A stretch of DNA of 10,211 nt, from the NCBI GenBank assembly GCA_964600965.1, contig CAZRLO010000098.1, positions 1 to 10,211 of the forward strand, written 5' to 3'. Below, piece by piece: positions 5,800 to 10,211 of this stretch. Position 1 is the first letter of the stretch. Every line of letters begins with the position of its first letter. Both the position numbers and the translations under genes were made by a program. The notes beneath the pieces were generated by a model, which was given only the letters and a program-made list of their open reading frames with translations, searched no databases and was not told where the DNA came from. Source of the DNA: UBA5972 sp964600965. GTDB taxonomy: Bacteria; Pseudomonadota; Alphaproteobacteria; Rhodobacterales; Rhodobacteraceae.

Positions 5800-7089
5800 T
5801 TATTCCGCCGCGACCGCACTTGTGCCGCGTTTATGCGCAATCCGGTCCTCGATCTCGTCCCTGAAGTGCCGGATCAGCCCCTGGATCGGCCACGCCGCCG
5901 CGTCGCCCAGCGCGCAGATGGTGTGGCCTTCGACCTGCTTGGTCACGTCCAGCAGCATGTCGATTTCCTCGACCCCCGCCTCGCCCCGCACCAACCGGTC
6001 CATCACCCGCATCATCCAGCCCGTGCCTTCGCGGCAGGGTGTGCACTGCCCGCAGCTTTCGTGTTTGTAAAACGCGCTCAATCGCCAGATCGCCTTGATG
6101 ACATCGGTGCTCTGATCCATCACGATCACCGCCGCCGTACCAAGGCCCGAGCGCTGGTCCCGCAGCCAGTCGAAATCCATGATCGCGTCGTCGCACAGCG
6201 ATTTCGGCAGCATCGGCACCGAGGCGCCGCCGGGAATGACCGCCTTGAGGTTGCCCCAACCGCCGCGCACGCCGCCGCAATGCTTGTCGATCAGCTCCTG
6301 CAGGGGGATCGACATCGCTTCCTCGACGACGCAGGGGTTGTTGACGTGGCCGGAGATCGCGAAAAGCTTGGTGCCCGCATTGTTGGGCCGCCCGAACGAG
6401 GTGAACCAATCCGGGCCACGCCTGAGGATCGTCGGCACCACGGCGATGCTCTCGACATTGTTGACTGTGGTCGGGCAGCCATAAAGCCCGGCACCCGCCG
6501 GAAACGGCGGCTTCATGCGGGGCATGCCCTTTTTGCCTTCGAGGCTTTCCAGCAGCGCGGTTTCCTCGCCGCAGATATAGGCACCCGCGCCGTGGGCCAG
6601 ATAAAGGTCGAAATCCCAGCCGGATTTGGCCGCGTTCCGGCCCAGAAGGCCCGCGTCGTAACATTCGTCGATCGCCGCCTGCAACGCCTCGCGTTCACGA
6701 ATGAACTCGCCCCGGATATAGATGTACCCCGCGTTGGCCCCCATGCCGAAACCGGCGATCAGGCAACCCTCGATCAGGGTATGTGGATCGTGGCGCATGA
6801 TCTCGCGGTCCTTGCAGGTGCCGGGCTCGGATTCGTCAGCGTTGACCACCAGATAGCTGGGGCGACCGTCGCTTTCCTTGGGCATGAACGACCATTTCAG
6901 CCCGGTCGGAAACCCCGCGCCGCCGCGCCCGCGCAATCCGGATGCCTTGACCTGATCCACGATCCAGTCGCGCCCGTTCGCGATCATCCCGGCGGTGCCG
7001 TCCCAATGGCCGCGCGCGCGCGCCCCGGCCAGATCACGGGCGTGCATGCCATAAAGGTTGGTGAAGATCCGGTCCTGATCGTTCAGCAT
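5800..7089 (-). CDS. nuoF: NADH-quinone oxidoreductase subunit F (NuoF)
   Basis: NuoF (51-kDa/Nqo1 family) is the catalytic NADH dehydrogenase subunit, holding FMN and the 4Fe-4S cluster N3. It is 429 residues, normal for the family. Seen: SGLRGRGGAGFPTGLKWSF at residues 50-68 (the glycine-rich NADH/FMN loop), LVVNADESEPGTCKDREI at about 80-97 (FMN contact region), GAGAYICGEETALLESLEG in the middle, PTTVNNVES, and the N3 ligands C346, C349 and C352 in ESCGQCTPCREG with C392 in HTICALGD. The ATG at 7089 (MLNDQDRIF) has AGGAAGG about ten bases upstream. The frame runs open for 92 further codons into the preceding gene, but these residues have no NuoF character. The stop is TAA at 5802-5800, about 48 bases before the transposase remnant starts. 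Confidence 0.97.
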   Translation of the reverse strand: MLNDQDRIFTNLYGMHARDLAGARARGHWDGTAGMIANGRDWIVDQVKASGLRGRGGAGFPTGLKWSFMPKESDGRPSYLVVNADESEPGTCKDREIMRHDPHTLIEGCLIAGFGMGANAGYIYIRGEFIREREALQAAIDECYDAGLLGRNAAKSGWDFDLYLAHGAGAYICGEETALLESLEGKKGMPRMKPPFPAGAGLYGCPTTVNNVESIAVVPTILRRGPDWFTSFGRPNNAGTKLFAISGHVNNPCVVEEAMSIPLQELIDKHCGGVRGGWGNLKAVIPGGASVPMLPKSLCDDAIMDFDWLRDQRSGLGTAAVIVMDQSTDVIKAIWRLSAFYKHESCGQCTPCREGTGWMMRVMDRLVRGEAGVEEIDMLLDVTKQVEGHTICALGDAAAWPIQGLIRHFRDEIEDRIAHKRGTSAVAAE

Positions 7090-7174
7090 ATCGGTCTGGC
7101 CTTCCTGTTGGGTTCGCCGTTTTCGGCGGATTTCACGGTCGCCGCCGCAAGACGCCTGTGCCTTGCGCACGGCA

Positions 7175-7750
7175 TCAGTAAACCTCGCCGTCTTCGACCC
7201 GACTTGAGAATTCGGTTGCGTCGCCGCCGGCCAGCAATTTGGCCTGCTCGACCCAGTTGTCCCGCGTGGCGCGGCCCTTGAAGCGGGCCATGTTCTCGTC
7301 GAAATGGCGGACATCGTCCCGGCTCCAACCGGCGATTTGCGCAAAGCGAAAAACGCCCATCGCATTCAGAGATTTCTCAAGACCCGGGCCGATCCCCTTG
7401 ATCTTTTTCAGATCATCGGGCGCACCGTCCCCGGGTTCCTGCGCAGTGGACTGCGGCGCCGGTGCCGCCGGTTCCGGCGCAGGCGCGGGTGTGGGTGTGG
7501 TCACGGGTCGGGGTGCCGGCGCGGCCTCGGGGGAGGGGACCGCGGGTTGCGAGAGCGCGGTGTTTTCCGCCCTGCACAGCAAGCGGACCAGCAGATAACC
7601 GGCAACGAGAAAGACCGCGATCGCCACGACCAGTGCTGCGAAAACCCCCCAGTCAAACCCGCCCCGCGCCAGTGCATAGCCCAGGATGCCGGCGACCACC
7701 GCAACGATCCAACTGACGGTGCGGCAACGATCCGATTGGTGGTTCCCCAT
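7175..7750 (-). CDS. Two-helix membrane protein with C-terminal HHH domain, short paralogue
   Basis: A 191-residue protein of unknown function. Residues 12-28 and 35-58 form two hydrophobic helices with the short loop ARGGFDW between them, then LLCRAEN with C59 at the membrane exit. Residues about 66-108 are a Pro/Ala-rich linker. Residues 109-176 form a helix-hairpin-helix module (DDLKKIKGIGPGLEKSLN, then FAQIAGWSRDDV, then FKGRATRDNWVEQAKLL), similar to the H3TH-type domain annotated as predicted flap-endonuclease-1-like (COG3743). No nuclease active site is visible, so a binding or protein-contact role seems more likely. The whole architecture repeats that of the upstream gene at 7803-8795, and the HHH domain is closest to the tail of NuoE. 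The start at 7750 has AGGGGA just upstream. It sits between that paralogue (52 bases) and nuoF (85 bases). Confidence 0.87.
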   Translation of the reverse strand: MGNHQSDRCRTVSWIVAVVAGILGYALARGGFDWGVFAALVVAIAVFLVAGYLLVRLLCRAENTALSQPAVPSPEAAPAPRPVTTPTPAPAPEPAAPAPQSTAQEPGDGAPDDLKKIKGIGPGLEKSLNAMGVFRFAQIAGWSRDDVRHFDENMARFKGRATRDNWVEQAKLLAGGDATEFSSRVEDGEVY

Positions 7751-7771
7751 GGTTTCCCCTTTTCGAGAATT

Positions 7772-7798
7772 CGGACAAAGCCCAGGCGGGCCCGTCCG
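7772..7798 (-). other. Intercistronic hairpin between the two HHH membrane-protein genes
   Basis: An inverted repeat with outer stem CGGAC/GTCCG and inner stem GCCC/GGGC, separated by an AAA/CC internal loop with the apical loop AGGC (plus-strand sequence). It fills most of the 52-base gap. There is no T run after it on the minus strand, so it is more likely an mRNA stability or processing element, or chance in GC-rich DNA, than a terminator. Confidence 0.35.
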
Positions 7799-7802
7799 GT
7801 TC

Positions 7803-8795
7803 TTACCCCGCCCCGCGCGAAATGGCGATTGCCTGTTTTCGCCACTCTGCCGAAATGCCGTCAGGCCCGTCCGGAGTGATGTTTTGGTCCAGCCACGCAA
7901 GTTCGCGCCGGTTCATGCCGACGAACTGGGCAAAATGATAAATGCCCGCGTCAAACAGCGCACTTTCTTCCGTTTCGCCGATACCGTCGATCCGCTGCAG
8001 ATCATCCGGCGCCCCGTTTTCGGGCGATTCCAGCATTTTGGGTTTGGCCGGTTTTATGGTCTGCGCGGCCGTGTCCTTTGGCGCCGGGTCCGGTTGTTCC
8101 GTTGCCACCTCGACCGCTGCTTTGGGTTCCGGTTCCGGCGCGGCGGGTGTTTCCGGTGCTTCGGCGGTTGCCGCATCTTCGGATTCAGGCGCAATCGGCG
8201 TCACCAGCTTCAGCGGGCTTTGCGCGATATCTGCGTCAATGTCTTCCGCCTCGGCCCCCTTCGCGGTAACGTGGTCGTCGTCGACGTCGGCACCGCGAAT
8301 ATCCGCGTCCACATCCACGTCGGTTTCCGGCGTGGTTTCCGGCGCTTCGGCTTCGTCACTTAGCGGCATTTCCCGCCCGACCGCACTGGCCGCCGCCGCC
8401 AGATTCGATGCGATCTTTTCCTCGATCGATATGGTTTCCGGCTCCAGGACCGGTTTCGCAGAGGCCGCCGGTTTCGCCGGGGCCTTGTCCGGTACGCGGG
8501 TTTCCGACAGGCGCGCGGGCGCTGCGGGTGCCTTGGCGGCATCGACATTGGCGCGCGCGGCTGCCTCGGCGATGCGGCGTTCGACGCGACTGCCGCCAGC
8601 GCGGCAGAACATGCGGCGCAGCACAAATCCCGCAACCAGCATCAGCACCAGGCCCAGAGCCGCCGATTGAACCTGATCCTGGCCAAAATCGCGTACAAGG
8701 GTCAGCGTCAGAAATCCGCCCAGCCCGATGGCCAACAGCCAGCAAACGGCGTTGCAGGTATTGCTTTGCGGGGCAATGTTAACTTGGTCGGTCAT
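7803..8795 (-). CDS. Two-helix membrane protein with acidic linker and C-terminal HHH-like domain, long paralogue
   Basis: A 330-residue protein of unknown function. Residues 17-34 and 44-60 are two hydrophobic helices, followed by RRMFCRAGG with C64. Residues about 66-260 are a low-complexity linker: first Ala/Lys/Pro-rich, then strongly acidic (for example PETDVDVDADIRGADVDDDH), then Ala/Pro/Glu-rich; this part is likely disordered. Residues 261-330 form a degenerate HHH module: DDLQRIDGIGETEESALF, AGIYHFAQFVGMNRREL and AEWRKQAIAISRG. The usual GIGPxLEKxL hairpin has become GIGETEESAL, so the classical nucleic-acid-contact hairpin is probably lost. Its N-terminal QSNTCNAVCW matches QSDRCRTVSW of the downstream paralogue, indicating tandem duplication. 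The ATG at 8795 has AAGGAAGA directly upstream. It lies 63 bases after nuoE. Confidence 0.87.
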   Translation of the reverse strand: MTDQVNIAPQSNTCNAVCWLLAIGLGGFLTLTLVRDFGQDQVQSAALGLVLMLVAGFVLRRMFCRAGGSRVERRIAEAAARANVDAAKAPAAPARLSETRVPDKAPAKPAASAKPVLEPETISIEEKIASNLAAAASAVGREMPLSDEAEAPETTPETDVDVDADIRGADVDDDHVTAKGAEAEDIDADIAQSPLKLVTPIAPESEDAATAEAPETPAAPEPEPKAAVEVATEQPDPAPKDTAAQTIKPAKPKMLESPENGAPDDLQRIDGIGETEESALFDAGIYHFAQFVGMNRRELAWLDQNITPDGPDGISAEWRKQAIAISRGAG

Positions 8796-8818
8796 ATCTT
8801 CCTTCTTTCGTCTGGTTT

Positions 8819-8840
8819 CCGGCGATGACGCATCGTCCGG
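8819..8840 (-). other. Intercistronic hairpin after nuoE
   Basis: CCGG-CGATG-ACG-CATCG-T-CCGG (plus strand): a 9-bp stem with one bulged base and a three-base loop, inside the 63-base gap between nuoE and the first HHH membrane-protein gene. There is no T run downstream on the minus strand. It could act in differential mRNA stability between nuoE and the accessory genes; this is inference from structure only. Confidence 0.4.
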
Positions 8841-8858
8841 CTTCCCCCATTCCCAGAT

Positions 8859-9833
8859 TCATGTTTCCCCACCAAATGCTAATATTTTGGCCTGTTCCGT
8901 CCAATTATCGCGCGAAACCCGGCCCTTGAACCGCAGAAGATTCGCATCGACCCAGGCAATTTCGGCGCTGCTCCAGCCGGCGATCTGATCAAAATGGTAC
9001 ACGCCCATTTCGTTCAGCAATTTCTTCAGCGCCGGCCCGACCCCGGTTATTCTGGTCAGATCGTCGGCCTTGCCGTCGCGCGCGGCGGCCAGCATCGTCG
9101 GCTTATCGCCCGACGCGGGCGCAGATGTCGTGGCAGGTTTCGGCGCGCCCGGTGCATCGCCGCCGGTGATGCGTGCGATGGTATCGCCGTTGGTCACCGC
9201 GCGTTCTGCCGACGCATTATATTGGGCGCGACCGCTTTCAAATTCCGTGAGGCTGGTCAGACCGGACAGCGGTTCGGCGGCATAGCGGCCGTTCTGCGGT
9301 CCCGGCACCGGCACCTCGCCCCGTGCGAGTTCCGCGAGGATGTCGCGGAAACGATCCGCGCTCAGGTCTTCGTAGAAATCCTTGCCGATCTGCACCATCG
9401 GCGCATTGGTGCACGCCCCCAGACATTCGACCTCTTCCCAGCTAAAGCGGCCGTCGGCGGATAGCTCGTGCGGGTTGGCGGCGATTTCGGCGCGGCAGAT
9501 GCCGATCAGATCCTCGGCCCCGCAGATCATGCAGGTCGTGGTGCCGCAGACCTGAATATGGGCGACCGAACCCACGGGCGCGAGCTGGAACATGAAATAG
9601 AACGACGCCACTTCCAGCGCCCGGATATGGGCCATGCCCAGCATGTCGGCAACGCATTCGATCGCCGGTCGGGTCAGCCAGCCCTCTTGTTCCTGCGCAC
9701 GCCACAGCAGCGCGATCACGGCGCTGGGTTGACGACCCTCGGGGTATTTGGCGATCTGTGCCTTCGCCCAGGCACGGTTGCCGGGCGTAAAGGCGAAACT
9801 GTCGGGCTGGATGGCGTGAGGGCGGCGCAGCAT
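8859..9833 (-). CDS. nuoE: NADH-quinone oxidoreductase subunit E (NuoE) with C-terminal HHH extension
   Basis: NuoE (24-kDa/Nqo2 family) sits beside NuoF in the NADH-oxidising tip of complex I and binds the 2Fe-2S cluster N1a. The thioredoxin-like core covers roughly residues 1-190: KYPEGRQPSAVIALLWRAQEQEGWL near 29-53, VASFYFMF near 75-82, and cluster ligands C96 and C101 (QVCGTTTC) with C137 and C141 (ECLGACTNAP). C60, C104 and C113 are additional cysteines. The protein is 324 residues, longer than the usual 160-240: after a linker of about 60 residues rich in Ala/Pro/Gly it ends in an HHH module at 254-324 (DDLTRITGVGPALKKLLN, FDQIAGWSSAEIAWVD, FKGRVSRDNWTEQAKIL). Such tails are, to my knowledge, common in Rhodobacterales NuoE. 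The ATG at 9833 has GGAG nine bases upstream and directly follows the TAA of a small upstream frame. Confidence 0.96.
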   Translation of the reverse strand: MLRRPHAIQPDSFAFTPGNRAWAKAQIAKYPEGRQPSAVIALLWRAQEQEGWLTRPAIECVADMLGMAHIRALEVASFYFMFQLAPVGSVAHIQVCGTTTCMICGAEDLIGICRAEIAANPHELSADGRFSWEEVECLGACTNAPMVQIGKDFYEDLSADRFRDILAELARGEVPVPGPQNGRYAAEPLSGLTSLTEFESGRAQYNASAERAVTNGDTIARITGGDAPGAPKPATTSAPASGDKPTMLAAARDGKADDLTRITGVGPALKKLLNEMGVYHFDQIAGWSSAEIAWVDANLLRFKGRVSRDNWTEQAKILAFGGET

Positions 9834-10049
9834 TTACGGCTTCTCCGAAAAAGTTGTTGCTGGATTTGCACGCGAAACGAGGGGTTTGCGTCCGACCCTT
9901 AAGGCATGAGCCCCGCCCGCAAAACCCGATTCCGATTGAAAATCGCAAGGTCCGACATTGGCGTGACGTCGCAAGAGCGCCCGCCGCCGGACGGTCGGGC
10001 GCGGCCCGTTGCCGGAATCTCCCGGCAAAGCGCTGACAAGGTCGAACAT
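9834..10049 (-). CDS. Doubtful 71-residue ORF upstream of nuoE
   Basis: A frame starting MFDLVSALPGDSGNG overlaps the stop of the preceding small ORF as TGATG and ends with TAA directly before the nuoE ATG, so its boundaries look like a coupled operon gene. Its content argues against it: the product is Arg-rich, hydrophilic and of no family I recognise, G/C at third positions is only about 60 %, and the frame contains rare codons such as TTA and AGG. The interval also carries a 7-bp hairpin. I think this is more likely an untranslated spacer than a gene. Confidence 0.15.
   Translation of the reverse strand: MFDLVSALPGDSGNGPRPTVRRRALLRRHANVGPCDFQSESGFAGGAHALRVGRKPLVSRANPATTFSEKP
10009..10028 (-). 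other. Hairpin in the leader upstream of nuoE
   Basis: A perfect 7-bp inverted repeat, TTGCCGG-AATCTC-CCGGCAA on the plus strand, lies about 175 bases upstream of the nuoE start and about 20 bases after the stop of the preceding small ORF. There is no following T run on the minus strand, so it is not a standard intrinsic terminator. It may be a processing or stability element at the 3' end of the upstream message. Confidence 0.4.
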
Positions 10050-10195
10050 CACGCGCATCCCCCGAATTTGCTGATGGCAAGGGTTTTGTCGGCGGCATCT
10101 TCGCAAACGTCACCGGACAGAAACAGCCTGAGCAGCACCGCCAGAACCCGGCGTTGGCGGATGATCTTGTCGGTGCCGATCAATGGCTGCGCCAT
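10049..10195 (-). CDS. Small ORF or C-terminal end of a gene entering from the right edge
   Basis: The frame from an ATG at 10195 encodes 48 residues, beginning MAQPLIGTDKIIRQRRVLAV with a hydrophobic patch (VLAVLLRLFLSG) and ending ISKFGGCA. GGAAA lies about seven bases upstream of that ATG, so it could be a complete small gene, but the frame is also open through the remaining 16 bases to the window edge, so it may be the tail of a longer protein. About 74 % of sense codons end in G or C, consistent with coding. I recognise no family. It does not resemble the C-terminus of NuoD, the subunit expected upstream in this operon type, so at least one extra frame lies between nuoD and nuoE or the order differs here. 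Confidence 0.5.
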   Translation of the reverse strand: MAQPLIGTDKIIRQRRVLAVLLRLFLSGDVCEDAADKTLAISKFGGCA

Positions 10196-10211
10196 GTCGT
10201 TTTCCGTGGGG

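Noticed and set aside
7083..7176. A 30-codon frame (MPCARHRRLAAAT) coupled as TGATG to the short HHH gene
   Set aside because: It runs into the nuoF start, is Arg/Ala-rich with no family, and carries no independent coding evidence; more likely the nuoF leader.
5743..7281. A 512-codon plus-strand open frame opposite nuoF
   Set aside because: It is a shadow of nuoF; composition is atypical and no family is visible, whereas the minus strand encodes a complete NuoF.
7090..7365. A 92-residue N-terminal extension of NuoF
   Set aside because: The frame is open, but the residues overlap the preceding HHH gene, are Arg/Ser/Thr-rich and have no family similarity. The ATG at 7089 has a good ribosome binding site and gives the normal length.
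8862..9074. Reading the NuoE tail as a DNA nuclease domain
   Set aside because: Similarity is only to the helix-hairpin-helix part of flap-endonuclease-like proteins; no catalytic acidic cluster is visible, and the context is respiratory.
9933..9945. Small hairpin CGATT-GAA-AATCG upstream of nuoE
   Set aside because: Five base pairs with a three-base loop and no T run; too short to support a function.

Overview
The window is a stretch of a complex I (NADH:quinone oxidoreductase, nuo) operon. Every gene I can support lies on the minus strand, so transcription runs from the right edge to the left edge. High GC, the gene order nuoE-F-G-H-I interrupted by small unidentified reading frames, the short NuoG (671 residues, without the long C-terminal part of the enterobacterial protein), and a DUF5333-like gene together point to an alphaproteobacterium of the Rhodobacterales/Paracoccaceae group. 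Nuo loci of Paracoccus denitrificans and Rhodobacter capsulatus are known to carry such unidentified frames (URFs). The assignment is inference from layout and protein character; there is no rRNA or other species marker here.

Layout in the direction of transcription: a right-edge region (10211-9834) with one or two small uncertain ORFs and a hairpin; nuoE (9833-8859) with a C-terminal helix-hairpin-helix (HHH) extension; two tandem, related membrane-anchored HHH proteins (8795-7803 and 7750-7175); nuoF (7089-5800); a gap of about 420 bases (5799-5382) holding the N-terminal remnant of an IS1595-like transposase plus GC-rich hairpin sequence; a DUF3291 protein (5381-4881); a secreted DUF5333-like protein (4750-4325); a second, diverged DUF3291 protein (4315-3854); nuoG (3837-1822); a small exported or lipoprotein-like protein (1819-1400); nuoH (1387-347); a possible 37-residue ORF that exactly bridges nuoH and nuoI; and the first 77 codons of nuoI (232-1).

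NuoE, NuoF and NuoG form the NADH-oxidising module (clusters N1a; FMN and N3; N1b, N5 and N4). NuoI carries electrons to the quinone site, and NuoH is the membrane subunit that shapes that site. All expected cluster ligands are visible in each subunit. The most interesting content is the accessory set: an HHH module present three times in a row (NuoE tail, then two tail-bearing two-helix membrane proteins), and a pair of DUF3291 paralogues flanking an exported protein between nuoF and nuoG. None of these has an assigned role in complex I that I know of. I see no RNA gene, CRISPR array, promoter, convincing terminator or intact mobile element.
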